From contig CAXPJI010000050.1 in assembly GCA_964217345.1 (NCBI GenBank), forward strand, positions 1-62,966: DNA of 62,966 bases. Reading direction: 5' to 3'. Every line of letters starts with the position of its first letter. The first letter of the stretch is position 1. This DNA comes from UBA3478 sp964217345 (GTDB taxonomy: Bacteria > Bacteroidota > Bacteroidia > Flavobacteriales > Flavobacteriaceae). Below, piece by piece: positions 41,943 to 51,267 of the stretch. The position numbers were made by a program, and so were the translations under genes. The notes below the pieces were generated by a model. It did no database searches. It was not told where the DNA came from and saw nothing but the letters and a program-made list of their open reading frames with translations.

Positions 41943-43826
41943 ATGGAAAAAGGTAAAATCAACGTTTCTGTGGACAACATATTTCCACTGATCAAGAAGT
42001 TTCTTTACAGCGATCAAGAAATATTTTTGCGAGAGCTCGTTTCTAATGCAACAGATGCGACCTTAAAACTGAAGCATTTATGCAACATAGGGGAATCTTC
42101 CGCTGAGTACGGAAACCCACAGATCGAGATCAAGATCAATGAAAAAGAAAATACCCTTCATATCATTGACCAAGGAATTGGTATGAGTGAAGAGGAAGTT
42201 AAAAAATACATTAACGAAGTAGCCTTTTCTGGTGCAGAGGAATTTTTAGACAAATACAAGGATAGCGCTAAGGATAGTGGCATTATCGGCCACTTCGGTC
42301 TTGGATTCTATTCAGCATTTATGGTAGCCCATAAAGTAGAAATTATTACCAAGAGCCATACCGATGCCCCAGCTGTTCATTGGAGCTGTGATGGATCGCC
42401 AGAATTTATTCTTGAACCCTCCGACAAAACCGTTAGAGGTACTGAGATCATTCTCCACATTTCTGAAGATTCTAAGGATTATTTAGAAAAAGGAAAAATC
42501 AGAGGTTTATTAGAGAAATACAATAAGTTCATGCCTATTCCTATTAAGATGGGTACGAGAACTGAAACCCTTCCGAAACCCGAGGGGGCGAAAGATGAGG
42601 ATCCAGCACCCACCAAGGAAGTCGATGATATTGTAAATAATCCGAATCCTGCATGGACAAAATCGCCAAGTGATCTCAATGATGAAGATTACAAGAATTT
42701 CTACCGCGAGCTCTACCCGATGCAGTTTGAGGAGCCCTTATTCAATATTCACTTGAACGTTGACTATCCATTTAACCTAACGGGTATCCTTTATTTTCCA
42801 AAGCTATCTAATGACCTAAATATTCAAAAGGATCGCATACAACTGTATCAAAACCAGGTTTTTGTGACCGATAATGTAGAAGGTATTGTACCCGAATTTT
42901 TAACGATGCTTAGAGGGGTTATCGATTCTCCAGATATCCCACTGAACGTGTCAAGATCTTACCTTCAAGCAGATGGTGCCGTTAAGAAAATTAGCTCATA
43001 CATCACTCGTAAGGTTGCCGACAAACTCACTTCTCTGTTCAAAGATGACCGTAAGTCATTCGAGGAGAAGTGGAACGATATTAAAGTGGTCATTGAATAT
43101 GGAATGCTGTCTGAAGAGAAATTCTTTGAAAAGGCAGAAAAGTTTGCTTTATACCCTTCGGTTGACAACGAGTACTTTACCTATGAAGAGTTAGAAGCTA
43201 AAATTAAAGATGCTCATACCGATAAGGACGGTAAACTTGTACTTCTTTACGCATCAAATCTAGAAGAACAACATTCTTACATTGAAGCTGCAAAAGAGAA
43301 AGGTTACACGGTTTTATTATTAGACAGCCCAATCGTTCCTCATTTACTTCAGAAATTAGAAACCTCTAAGGAGAACATTTCATTCGCCCGAGTTGATTCA
43401 GATGCTGTTGAGAATTTAATCAAGAAAGAAGAGGAATCGATCTCAAAATTAGATGAGACTCAAATCACTACTTTAAAAGAAAAGGTAGAAGGCGTTGTAA
43501 AGGATACTGGATATATCATTCAAACCGAAGCACTTAATAGCGACGCACTGCCTTTTATGCTGACTGAACCAGAATTCATGAGAAGAATGAAGGATATGCA
43601 AAAAACAGGAGGCGGTGGCTTTATGGGTCAAAATATGCCTGATATGTATAACCTAGTAATCAATACCAACCACCCTTTAGCCAGTGAAATTCTCGAGACT
43701 AAAACTGATAAAAAGCGAGAAAAACTAATTCGTCAAGCACTCGATCTGGCTAAATTATCGAAAGGAGTTCTTAAAGGGGCAGACCTTAGCGCTTTTATTA
43801 AGAGAAGTGTCGATCTGATTAAATAG
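41943..43826 (+). CDS. htpG: Molecular chaperone HtpG (Hsp90)
   Basis: This 627-residue Hsp90 dimer remodels client proteins using ATP. The GHKL ATPase domain shows LRELVSNATDATLKL (Mg-binding Asn), IIDQGIGMSEEEVKKYIN, FSGAEEFL and IGHFGLGFYSAFMVA (lid); the middle domain includes GILYFPKL and the catalytic Arg region LNVSRSYLQ; the C-terminal dimer domain follows, without the eukaryotic MEEVD tail. Compared with the E. coli family the NATDA variant of NASDA is typical for Bacteroidota. A bidirectional terminator follows 20 bp after the stop. Confidence 0.96.
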   Translation: MEKGKINVSVDNIFPLIKKFLYSDQEIFLRELVSNATDATLKLKHLCNIGESSAEYGNPQIEIKINEKENTLHIIDQGIGMSEEEVKKYINEVAFSGAEEFLDKYKDSAKDSGIIGHFGLGFYSAFMVAHKVEIITKSHTDAPAVHWSCDGSPEFILEPSDKTVRGTEIILHISEDSKDYLEKGKIRGLLEKYNKFMPIPIKMGTRTETLPKPEGAKDEDPAPTKEVDDIVNNPNPAWTKSPSDLNDEDYKNFYRELYPMQFEEPLFNIHLNVDYPFNLTGILYFPKLSNDLNIQKDRIQLYQNQVFVTDNVEGIVPEFLTMLRGVIDSPDIPLNVSRSYLQADGAVKKISSYITRKVADKLTSLFKDDRKSFEEKWNDIKVVIEYGMLSEEKFFEKAEKFALYPSVDNEYFTYEELEAKIKDAHTDKDGKLVLLYASNLEEQHSYIEAAKEKGYTVLLLDSPIVPHLLQKLETSKENISFARVDSDAVENLIKKEEESISKLDETQITTLKEKVEGVVKDTGYIIQTEALNSDALPFMLTEPEFMRRMKDMQKTGGGGFMGQNMPDMYNLVINTNHPLASEILETKTDKKREKLIRQALDLAKLSKGVLKGADLSAFIKRSVDLIK

Positions 43827-43846
43827 TCTCTATAAAGATAGAAAAC

Positions 43847-43878
43847 AAAAAAGGCCCTTCTTTCGAAGGGCCTTTTTT
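43847..43878. terminator. Bidirectional terminator between htpG and a convergent gene
   Basis: A perfect 14-bp stem (43847-43860 with 43865-43878) with A6 on one side and T6 on the other, TTTC loop. It can end both htpG and the minus-strand gene at 43899-44252. Confidence 0.9.
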
Positions 43879-43898
43879 AACCTTAACAATTAACTAAA

Positions 43899-44252
43899 CT
43901 ATTGCACTTTTACAATTTGCTCGAAAGCATTTTGATTGTAGGCAACCACAATTTTGTATGAATCGTTGAAAGCTTTAGAGAAGTCAAATGCTTTCTCAAC
44001 GATTAAGTCTCCAGCCACACGCTCTTTGTAAACTACATTATTTTGGCTATCAAGTACTCTGATCTCTACCATTACCTGGTCAGCATTTAAGAAGCTTACT
44101 AATAACTTATCACCTTTTCTTTTGAAAACTGGATCCAATGAAAGAACTTCAGATTCAATACCAAAAGCGGTAGTGGTGACTACTGATGCAGGATTAGCAA
44201 CTGCTGATAATACAGTAAAAACTAGGGCTAGGGTTAAAATAACTTTTTTCAT
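43899..44252 (-). CDS. Small secreted protein with an immunoglobulin-like pattern
   Basis: This 117-residue protein opens with a signal peptide (MKKVILTLALVFTVLSAVAN) and continues in strand-like segments: KRKGDKLLVSFLNADQVMVE, VLDSQNNVVYKERVAG and FDFSKAFNDSYKIVVA. This resembles the small beta-sandwich domains (DUF3244- or T9SS C-terminal-like) of Bacteroidota periplasmic proteins. There is no adjacent partner. A TATATTTG element lies at 44307-44300, and the 5' leader contains a 13-bp direct repeat. Function is unknown. Confidence 0.75.
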   Translation of the reverse strand: MKKVILTLALVFTVLSAVANPASVVTTTAFGIESEVLSLDPVFKRKGDKLLVSFLNADQVMVEIRVLDSQNNVVYKERVAGDLIVEKAFDFSKAFNDSYKIVVAYNQNAFEQIVKVQ

Positions 44253-44265
44253 TTCTATTCGTTTT

Positions 44266-44292
44266 TTGATTGATGATTCTTGATTGATGATT
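44266..44292 (-). repeat. 13-bp direct repeat in the 5' leader of the small secreted protein
   Basis: TTGATTGATGATT occurs at 44266-44278 and 44280-44292 (14-bp period), between the -7 element at 44300-44307 and the ATG at 44252, so it would be transcribed in the leader. Confidence 0.85.
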
Positions 44293-44417
44293 GATACTGC
44301 AAATATAGAATCACAAAGAACCTAGTAAATACACATCCATTATCCAGTTTATGTACAATTTTAACCTTAAAAGACAAAAATTGAAGTAATAAAGTGAATA
44401 TAGAGACAATTCAGTCG

Positions 44418-44425
44418 TATTTTTG
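44418..44425 (+). promoter_or_regulatory. -7 element of the AraC-alkB operon
   Basis: TATTTTTG, full consensus, 20 bp before the ATG at 44446. No consensus TTTG 19 bp upstream, consistent with an activator-dependent promoter, though this is speculative. Confidence 0.5.
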
Positions 44426-44445
44426 AAAAGTCAAAAGGATACCTA

Positions 44446-45321
44446 ATGAGTAAACAACCTATTGCATTTGAAGTAATTACCCCCGTGTTCGGAAACTCTT
44501 TTGCATTGCAAAGCTTTGACGAGCAAAACATTAATCATTACAAGAGCTGGCATTATCATCCAGAAATAGAACTGGTATACATTAATGGAGGAGCTGGTAA
44601 ACGACAAATAGGTTCTCACATGTCCTATTTTAATGACGGAGACTTAATATTAATCGGCAAGAATCTACCTCATTGCGGATTTACCGATCGTTTTACAGGT
44701 AATAAAAAAGAAACCTTAGTTCAATTCAAAGAGGATTTCTTGGGGCCAAACTTCTTCGACATTCCAGAAATGATTGCCATTAACGACTTATTCGAACTTT
44801 CAAAGCAAGGGCTTGCATTTCACGGAATAACCAAAGAAAAGGTCGGCGAAGCAATGGAAACTATGCTTCACCTCCCCGATTTTAAACGTCTATTAAAGCT
44901 ACTAGACATTTTACATGATCTAAGTATCTCTAAGGAGTTCACCATTTTAAATGCAGAAGGATTCAGCATTTCTACCGAAGTAGCCGATAACGATCGAATC
45001 AACCGAGTTTTCAACTACATCAAAAACCACTACCAAGAGAGCATTTCGCTAGATGAAATATCTGATCTAGCGGGGATGACTGAACCTTCATTCTGCCGAT
45101 ACTTCAAAAAAACGACAAGTAAAACCTTTACTCAATTCGTTAACGAATATCGGTTAGTTCATGCCTCTAAACTATTAGCTGAAAATAACTTACCCATTAC
45201 CGACATTGCCTTTGAATGTGGATTTCAAAACTTCTCCCATTTTAGTAGAACCTTTAAGAAGTTCACAGGGGTATCACCGCTTCGTTATAGAAACCAAATG
45301 AAAACCATTATTGATTCTTAA
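44446..45321 (+). CDS. AraC family regulator with cupin sensor domain
   Basis: This 291-residue protein has an N-terminal cupin domain (SWHYHPEIELVYINGGAG, FNDGDLILIGKNLPHCGF) and two C-terminal helix-turn-helix units (SLDEISDLAGMTEPSFCRYF; LPITDIAFECGFQNFSHFSR, ending FTGVSPLRYR). Such proteins usually bind a small ligand in the cupin. It lacks the methyl-accepting domain of Ada. It overlaps alkB by one base (TAATG), so it probably controls that operon. Effector is unknown. Confidence 0.9.
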   Translation: MSKQPIAFEVITPVFGNSFALQSFDEQNINHYKSWHYHPEIELVYINGGAGKRQIGSHMSYFNDGDLILIGKNLPHCGFTDRFTGNKKETLVQFKEDFLGPNFFDIPEMIAINDLFELSKQGLAFHGITKEKVGEAMETMLHLPDFKRLLKLLDILHDLSISKEFTILNAEGFSISTEVADNDRINRVFNYIKNHYQESISLDEISDLAGMTEPSFCRYFKKTTSKTFTQFVNEYRLVHASKLLAENNLPITDIAFECGFQNFSHFSRTFKKFTGVSPLRYRNQMKTIIDS

Positions 45322-45908
45322 TGATTGACCTCAGTATTGACAGTGCTAAACTCTACTTCTGGCCTGATTTTTTATCGACTATTGAGGCAGATGAATTGTA
45401 TGCAGAATTAATGAAAGTTAGTCTGTGGAGACAAGACAAGGTGAAAGTATTCGGTAAAGTTTACGACCAACCGAGACTTTGCTTTCTAGCTGCTGACAAA
45501 GAGATCAACTACACCTACTCTGGGCTAACACTGCCTGCGGTTGAATTTTCAGAAAGTCTTCTATCATTAAAGAATCGCATTGAAGAGACTACCTCCGCGA
45601 AGTTCAATAGCTGCTTAGCAAATCTTTACAGAGATGGCAATGATAGTAATGGTTGGCATTCAGACGATGAAAAAGAGTTGGGTAGCCAGCCAATTATTGC
45701 GTCAATCAGCCTCGGGGTGACACGTAACTTCGACTTAAAACACAAAAAAAATTCGCTATTGAAAAAACGTATCGAACTCACCCATGGCAGTCTCCTTTTA
45801 ATGAGTGGTCGAACCCAAGAAGACTTTAAACATCAAATCGCAAAGTCAAAACGTATTCACGAACCTCGCATCAATCTCACTTTTAGATATATCTTTGAGG
45901 AGCTATGA
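45321..45908 (+). CDS. alkB: AlkB-type alpha-ketoglutarate-dependent dioxygenase
   Basis: This 195-residue Fe(II)/2-oxoglutarate enzyme removes methyl groups from damaged bases by oxidation. The iron triad is visible: His and Asp in GWHSDDEKELG and the distal His in FKHQIAKSK; the oxoglutarate Arg pair lies in PRINLTFRYI. The overall length and CLANLYRDGNDSNGWH segment fit the ALKBH2/3-like bacterial group. It is sandwiched in an operon with the AraC regulator (1-bp overlap) and TIGR03643 (4-bp overlap). Confidence 0.92.
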   Translation: MIDLSIDSAKLYFWPDFLSTIEADELYAELMKVSLWRQDKVKVFGKVYDQPRLCFLAADKEINYTYSGLTLPAVEFSESLLSLKNRIEETTSAKFNSCLANLYRDGNDSNGWHSDDEKELGSQPIIASISLGVTRNFDLKHKKNSLLKKRIELTHGSLLLMSGRTQEDFKHQIAKSKRIHEPRINLTFRYIFEEL

Positions 45909-46186
45909 AAAAAGAATTTACTGAGAGAGAAATCGATCGAATCATCGAAATGGCCTGGGAAGATCGTACACCATTCGATGCAATCACTTTTCAATTTGGA
46001 ATATCAGAGCAAGAGACCATCAATCTAATGCGTAGAGAGATGAAACCCTCTAGTTTTAGGATGTGGCGTGCTCGCGTTCAAGGCCGAGCAACGAAACATT
46101 TGAAATTAAGAGACAACGTAAAAGGACGTTTTAAATGTTCCCGACAGAGGCACATCTCTGGAAATAAGGTCTCTAAGAGAAGATAG
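45905..46186 (+). CDS. TIGR03643 family protein
   Basis: This 93-residue protein begins MKKEFTEREIDRIIEMAWED and contains RTPFDAITFQFGISEQET and MKPSSFRMWRARVQGRATKH, the complete TIGR03643 pattern. It looks like a small helix-turn-helix with a basic tail (KCSRQRHISGNKVSKRR). In other marine bacteria this family sits beside photolyase or cryptochrome genes; here it follows alkB, again a repair context. Function is unproven. It converges on the S1/P1 nuclease gene, 5 bp between stops. Confidence 0.85.
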   Translation: MKKEFTEREIDRIIEMAWEDRTPFDAITFQFGISEQETINLMRREMKPSSFRMWRARVQGRATKHLKLRDNVKGRFKCSRQRHISGNKVSKRR

Positions 46187-46191
46187 AACCG

Positions 46192-46995
46192 CTAGTCAAA
46201 TAATTGATTGAGTAATCGAGCTAGTCGTACTCCGCCCTTCTGAAGCTGAGCAAATAGTAAATCGTTGTACTCATAACTGTACCTGTAGGCCAATCGATCT
46301 CCTTCTTTGGCCGAGTCATAAATACTTGCAGCGGCCTCATGAGAGTCTTCAATCCAGTCTAAGTAGGTTCCCGAATTATATCGGGTAAGTTGCCTGCTAG
46401 ATAGCTGATTGTTTAGTTCAGCAGCCAGTTCGGTATAAGAAAGGTTTACCGACTCGATCAAATCAGAATCCCATAAACGATGCAAATTGGTAGGTTTTGA
46501 AAACCATGAGAGTTTAATATCATTACCTCCACGATCCTCTTCTCGTCCGGCGTGAAGCGGCATATGCATGTCTCCAATTAAATGGACTAAAAGAGCTAAG
46601 TGAAATTGCTGCTCTTCAAAACTCGAATTAACATCTGAAAGTACTTTAACACACTGCTCAATACCAAAAATAATATCACCAGCATCGTCTCGATTTGAAA
46701 CATCATAATTAGTACCCAGTGCATAATTCACATAATGCCAAGGGCCATATTTAGAAAAGGCGCTATCAGATTTTATTTCATCGGCATAAGTTGAAACAAA
46801 TGCAAGGCTTTTTCCTTCTAGCAATTTTTCAATTTTACGACTCGCTTTACGAGTCAAATGACTTTCTGCGATGAGTCCAATAACTCGATGTCCGGTCTGA
46901 CCCCAAAGAGCTGTTTCCTCAGAAAGGCGATCGCTATACGTTTCAGGAGCATTATTAGATGTTAATAGGCTGAATAAGACTAAAAGTAGTTTCAT
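46192..46995 (-). CDS. S1/P1 family nuclease with a displaced Trp
   Basis: This 267-residue secreted zinc nuclease cleaves single-stranded nucleic acids or removes 3' phosphates. Zinc ligands are recognisable: WGQTGHRVIGLIAESHL, WHYVNYA, VHLIGDMHMPLHAG and HRLWDSDLIE. In known members the mature N-terminus is that first Trp, whose amino group binds zinc. Here Trp is residue 31, with a polar stretch (SNNAPETYSDRLSEETAL) after the hydrophobic signal core, so cleavage right before it would be unusual. A TACTTTTG -7 element sits at 47020-47013. Likely extracellular phosphate scavenging. Confidence 0.88.
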   Translation of the reverse strand: MKLLLVLFSLLTSNNAPETYSDRLSEETALWGQTGHRVIGLIAESHLTRKASRKIEKLLEGKSLAFVSTYADEIKSDSAFSKYGPWHYVNYALGTNYDVSNRDDAGDIIFGIEQCVKVLSDVNSSFEEQQFHLALLVHLIGDMHMPLHAGREEDRGGNDIKLSWFSKPTNLHRLWDSDLIESVNLSYTELAAELNNQLSSRQLTRYNSGTYLDWIEDSHEAAASIYDSAKEGDRLAYRYSYEYNDLLFAQLQKGGVRLARLLNQLFD

Positions 46996-47088
46996 GTCGA
47001 TATGATTTAGGGCAAAAGTAACCTCATATTCTTCAAAAAAAGAAGATTTAACATAATCCTAGAAGGGATTCTATTATTTTTAGGGGTT

Positions 47089-49281
47089 ATGAGAAAAATT
47101 CTTTTCATACTAGTCACAGCACTAGTTATCTCTTTGAGTGCAAATGCTCAAAAAAGAAGTGTTACGGCAAAGCTAGTAAGTACTGAATTGATCATCGACG
47201 GAAAGCTTGATGAAGCAGTATGGCAAAGTCAAGAACCATCAGGTGAGTTTACCCAATACTTCCCGACTGACACCCTTCCGGCAACCAATGATAGCAATAT
47301 TCGCATTCTTTATGATAAAGATGCTATCTATATTGGTTTAACCATGCAAACATCCTCAGACCAATTCGTAGTTAACTCGCTGAGGAGAGATTATAGAGGT
47401 AGTGGCATTGACAATATCGCGGTAATGTTTGACACCTTCAATGATGGTAACAACGCCTTTATTTTTGGAATGACTCCACTAGGAGTTCAGCGCGAAGGTT
47501 TGATCACCAACGGGGGGGCTACAAGAAATGACTATCAATTCTCATGGGATGCGAAATGGCAAGGAGAAGCCTATATCGGTGATGGATATTACAGTTTAGA
47601 AATGGCGATTCCTTTTAACTCATTAAAGTTCGAGAACAATGCCACTAAATGGGGGTTCAGAGTGCATCGCTTCGATATGCAAACCAACGAAACGAGTGTT
47701 TGGGTACCCATACCTCAAAACCAAATCTTAGGAAGTCTCGCTTTTACAGGAGAACTTGAATTTGAGCAGCCGCTTTCAGATTCAAAAACTTCGGTGGCTT
47801 TAATACCTTTTCTAACCGCTGGCTCCTCTAAAGATTTCGAGAATGCTACTCCGAAATCAAGTTTTTCAAGTATCGGTGGAGATGTAAAGATCCCAGTAGG
47901 TAAAGGGATGAATCTTGACCTAACCTTTAACCCAGACTTCTCCCAGGTAGAGGTAGACAATTTCATTACGAATTTGACACGTTTTGAAGTATCACTCCCA
48001 GAGCGCCGCCAATTCTTTATAGATAACAATGACCTCTTCGGAGCCTTTGGTGGAGGTAGAGATGCGAACCCATTCTTCTCTCGCCGTATCGGAATCGCGA
48101 AAGACAATGAGGGTAATACCATTGAAAACGGAATAACAGCGGGAATGCGATTGACCGGTAAATTAAATGACAAACTCAGAGTTGGGGTTCTATCTATTCA
48201 AACCGAAAGTGATCTTGGCAATGGCATACCATCGAATAATAATTCAATGATTGCTCTGCAACAAAAAGTGTTTAGTCGATCAAATATTTCTGCCTTCATT
48301 ATTAATCGAGAATCTTCAGAATCAGAAAATACAGATTACGAAAAATACAATCGTGTAATTGGGGTCGACTACAACCTTGCTTCAGCAGACAATACCTATG
48401 TCGGGAAGTTTTACACCCATAAATCACTCTCCCCAGGAGATACAGATGGCAACTTGTCGGTAGGTACGAACCTTCAATACAATACACGAACTTGGAGCGG
48501 ATTTCTCGATGCTATTTACATCGATGAAGAATTTGTTTCAGACCTAGGTTTTATCCCTAGAAAAGGAATTCTAAAATGGGGCGGAAAAATTGGTTATCGT
48601 ATCTGGCCTAAGAAAGGAATCTTCAATAGTCACAGTTTTGACACCTTTCAAAGTTATACTCATCTATCAAGCTTAGATTACACTCAAACTGATTATATTA
48701 GAAATATCGGATATGAGGGTCGATTGAATCAGCAAGGACAAATCGAATTATCTATCAATAACAGATATACTTTTCTAATCGACGAATTTAGTCCTACTCG
48801 ACAAGACGATGCCACACCATTACCGGCTAACAGTGAATATGATTACACAAGTGTTCGCTTTCAATTTCAATCAGATCCAAGAAAATTATTTTCCTATAAC
48901 ATTCAAACCGATATTGGAGAATTCTTTAACGGAACAAAATCTTCATTTGAAACGAGATTAAGTTTCAGAGTTCAACCCAAATTAAATGTGGGTCTTAACT
49001 CTAACATTGACCGCATCGATCTGCCTGAAGACTACGGCAATGCCACTATAGTTCTCATCAGTCCTCGTATTGATTATACCTTTAATAGATCACTTTTCTG
49101 GTCGGCTCTTATTCAGTACAGTAATCAAAGAGATAACTTAGGAATCAATTCAAGATTGCAATGGAGATTCGCTCCTTTATCTGATTTATTTCTTGTTTAC
49201 AACGACAACTATTTCGTCAACCAATGGGGACCTCGAAGTCGTTCAATCAATCTTAAAATCACCTATTGGCTAAATATTTAA
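47089..49281 (+). CDS. DUF5916 outer-membrane protein with CBM9-like N-terminal domain
   Basis: This 730-residue exported protein has a signal peptide (ending ISLSANAQ), a carbohydrate-binding-family-9-like domain (LIIDGKLDEAVWQ, IRILYDKDAIYIGLTMQ, about 25-205), and a large DUF5916 beta-barrel-like region with many aromatic-terminated strands, closing in NLKITYWLNI. It is common in marine Bacteroidota and often sits near peptidase or polysaccharide genes, but substrate is not known. It ends one base before the DUF819 ATG (TAATG). Confidence 0.87.
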   Translation: MRKILFILVTALVISLSANAQKRSVTAKLVSTELIIDGKLDEAVWQSQEPSGEFTQYFPTDTLPATNDSNIRILYDKDAIYIGLTMQTSSDQFVVNSLRRDYRGSGIDNIAVMFDTFNDGNNAFIFGMTPLGVQREGLITNGGATRNDYQFSWDAKWQGEAYIGDGYYSLEMAIPFNSLKFENNATKWGFRVHRFDMQTNETSVWVPIPQNQILGSLAFTGELEFEQPLSDSKTSVALIPFLTAGSSKDFENATPKSSFSSIGGDVKIPVGKGMNLDLTFNPDFSQVEVDNFITNLTRFEVSLPERRQFFIDNNDLFGAFGGGRDANPFFSRRIGIAKDNEGNTIENGITAGMRLTGKLNDKLRVGVLSIQTESDLGNGIPSNNNSMIALQQKVFSRSNISAFIINRESSESENTDYEKYNRVIGVDYNLASADNTYVGKFYTHKSLSPGDTDGNLSVGTNLQYNTRTWSGFLDAIYIDEEFVSDLGFIPRKGILKWGGKIGYRIWPKKGIFNSHSFDTFQSYTHLSSLDYTQTDYIRNIGYEGRLNQQGQIELSINNRYTFLIDEFSPTRQDDATPLPANSEYDYTSVRFQFQSDPRKLFSYNIQTDIGEFFNGTKSSFETRLSFRVQPKLNVGLNSNIDRIDLPEDYGNATIVLISPRIDYTFNRSLFWSALIQYSNQRDNLGINSRLQWRFAPLSDLFLVYNDNYFVNQWGPRSRSINLKITYWLNI

Positions 49282-50531
49282 TGGATTCGATTACCAACGA
49301 TACCATCATATTCGGTCTATTAGCATTCATTTTAGCCGGAGTTTTCTACACCCAAAAACACAAAAGACTACAGTCTTTCTACAATGTAGTTCCCGCAGTT
49401 CTGCTTTGTTATTTGCTTCCGGCAATATTGGTTTACTTAAAGGTTATCGATCCCTCAGAATCGAAGCTCTATTTTGTAGCCTCTAGATATCTATTACCCG
49501 CTGCATTAGTCCTAATGACCTTAAGCGTTGATCTCAAAGCGGTTTTACGATTAGGTCCCAAAGCACTAATCCTATTTTTTACAGGAACCTTAGGAATTAT
49601 CATTGGAGGGCCCTTAGCACTGCTTATAACGGGATCATTCTGGCCAGAACTATTGCAACTCGAAGGAAACGATGCAATTTGGAGAGGACTTGCAACAATC
49701 GCTGGTAGTTGGATTGGTGGAGGCGCCAATCAAGCGGCCATGTTAGAGGTTTTTAATTATAACAAGAATCTCTATGGCTCAATGGTTTTGGTAGACGTTC
49801 TTGTCGCTAACTTTTGGTTGGCTATACTTATTTTCTTTGTGGGAAAAAAAACGCAAATCGATCACTATTTAAAAGCAGATAATCGATCGATAGATCATCT
49901 CATTGAGAAAATGGAAGGCTACCAAAAAAGTGTACGAAGAGTAGCTTCCACCACAGACTTAATGCTTCTATTAGGTGTTGGTTTCGGATCGGTAGGCCTA
50001 GCTCATTTCATCGGAAATTATATTAGCACTCACCTTCCCTACTGGTTTCCCGTTCTTGAAGATCCAAAACATATTTTAGCGTCTATTACCTCTCCATTTC
50101 TATGGATGGTGTTGACCGCAACCATTATCGGTATTCTAGCCTCTAGAACCCAATTAAGGTCGCTCGAAGGTGTAGGGTCAAGTAATTTAGGCAGTGTGTT
50201 TATTTACCTACTTGTAGCTACTATCGGTATGCAAATTGATCTTAAGGCCATTGGCGAGCAACCTGAACTCCTTCTTATTGGTCTTATCTGGATCACCATT
50301 CACTCCTTACTCCTTTTCTTAGTTGGAAAATGGGTAAAAGCCCCCTACTTCTTTCTCGCAGTAGGTAGTCAAGCTAACGTAGGAGGAGCAGCTTCAGCAC
50401 CAGTAATCGCAGCAAGTTTTCACCCAGCCTTAAGCTCGGTAGGCATCCTACTCGCCATATGCGGTTATATTGTGGGTACTATTGGCGCTTATTTTTGTGC
50501 TTTATTACTTCAAGTTGCACATAACCTTTAA
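49281..50531 (+). CDS. DUF819 family membrane protein
   Basis: This 416-residue protein has about ten hydrophobic helices: FGLLAFILAGVFYTQKHKRL, then the glycine-rich IAGSWIGGGANQAAMLEVF, and later GSQANVGGAASAPVIAASFH. These blocks define DUF819, putative transporters related to sodium-dependent carriers with an inverted repeat architecture (GGGANQAAM and NVGGAASAP are equivalents). Solute is unknown. ATG 49281 is used, since an earlier frame start (49266) is inside the DUF5916 gene. The two genes share the TAATG junction and are likely co-translated. Confidence 0.88.
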   Translation: MDSITNDTIIFGLLAFILAGVFYTQKHKRLQSFYNVVPAVLLCYLLPAILVYLKVIDPSESKLYFVASRYLLPAALVLMTLSVDLKAVLRLGPKALILFFTGTLGIIIGGPLALLITGSFWPELLQLEGNDAIWRGLATIAGSWIGGGANQAAMLEVFNYNKNLYGSMVLVDVLVANFWLAILIFFVGKKTQIDHYLKADNRSIDHLIEKMEGYQKSVRRVASTTDLMLLLGVGFGSVGLAHFIGNYISTHLPYWFPVLEDPKHILASITSPFLWMVLTATIIGILASRTQLRSLEGVGSSNLGSVFIYLLVATIGMQIDLKAIGEQPELLLIGLIWITIHSLLLFLVGKWVKAPYFFLAVGSQANVGGAASAPVIAASFHPALSSVGILLAICGYIVGTIGAYFCALLLQVAHNL

Positions 50532-50579
50532 AGAGTCAGATCATTTGACGATATTTGCCTCGGACAACCAAAAGGATTT

Positions 50580-51266
50580 ATGAAGCGTTTTCTACTTTCT
50601 ATTTCTGCATTAGCCCTACTGGCTAGTTGCAATTCAACTTCTAAGAATACTGAAGTAACTATCACTATTGATGGTTTAAAAAAGGGCACAGTATATCTTC
50701 AAAAGATTACAGATGCAGGACTTATTAATTTAGACTCTGTAGAAAGTAATGGGAAAGAGACGCTTAACTTGGGGTTAAATCTAAATCACCCAGAGCTCAT
50801 CTATGCTTATCTAGATAAAGCTGACGGTTCAACGTTCAACGATCGCCTTGCTTTTTTTGCTGAACCTGGAGAAATTGAAATAACAACTTCATTAACGAAT
50901 TTCGAAAATGCCGCGGTAATCAAAGCTGGTGAGGAGCACGAGGCATTCGAAAGCCTGCAAGTAATACTGAGTCGCTTTACTAAGAAAGACTTTGAGCTAA
51001 TGCAATTAGCTCAAACCGATCGTATAAGTGATGAACGCTTTGTTGATTCGATAGTGAATCAAAGCAATAGCAATAACCTTAAACGCTATCAGTTCATAGC
51101 TAACTACGCGCTTACTAACCCAAATAAATACGTTTCAGCTTATTTGGTTACTAGTGAAGGGGAAGAACTAAATCCAAAGTGGAAGGACTCAATTTTTAAT
51201 GGCTTTTCTGATGCCATTAAAAAATCCTCATATGGTCAGCTGCTAAACAGTCAACTGTCTCAGTAG
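50580..51266 (+). CDS. DUF4369 lipoprotein without thioredoxin domain
   Basis: This 228-residue lipoprotein has the lipobox in ALALLASCNS. The DUF4369 domain follows (TVYLQKITDAGLINLDSVES, then FFAEPGEIEITTSL and AGEEHEAFESLQ). Full-length family members continue into a thioredoxin-like AhpC/TSA domain; this one stops after the helical linker, 130 residues short. No remnant of a CxxC site was seen after the stop. It converges on the 90-residue gene with one base between stops. Function is unknown; periplasmic stress or redox roles are guesses from the family. Confidence 0.83.
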   Translation: MKRFLLSISALALLASCNSTSKNTEVTITIDGLKKGTVYLQKITDAGLINLDSVESNGKETLNLGLNLNHPELIYAYLDKADGSTFNDRLAFFAEPGEIEITTSLTNFENAAVIKAGEEHEAFESLQVILSRFTKKDFELMQLAQTDRISDERFVDSIVNQSNSNNLKRYQFIANYALTNPNKYVSAYLVTSEGEELNPKWKDSIFNGFSDAIKKSSYGQLLNSQLSQ

Positions 51267-51267
51267 T

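Noticed and set aside
47715..48173. 152-codon open frame opposite the DUF5916 gene
   Set aside because: It is antisense to a well-supported gene, has no recognisable domain or start context, and its composition follows the opposite strand.
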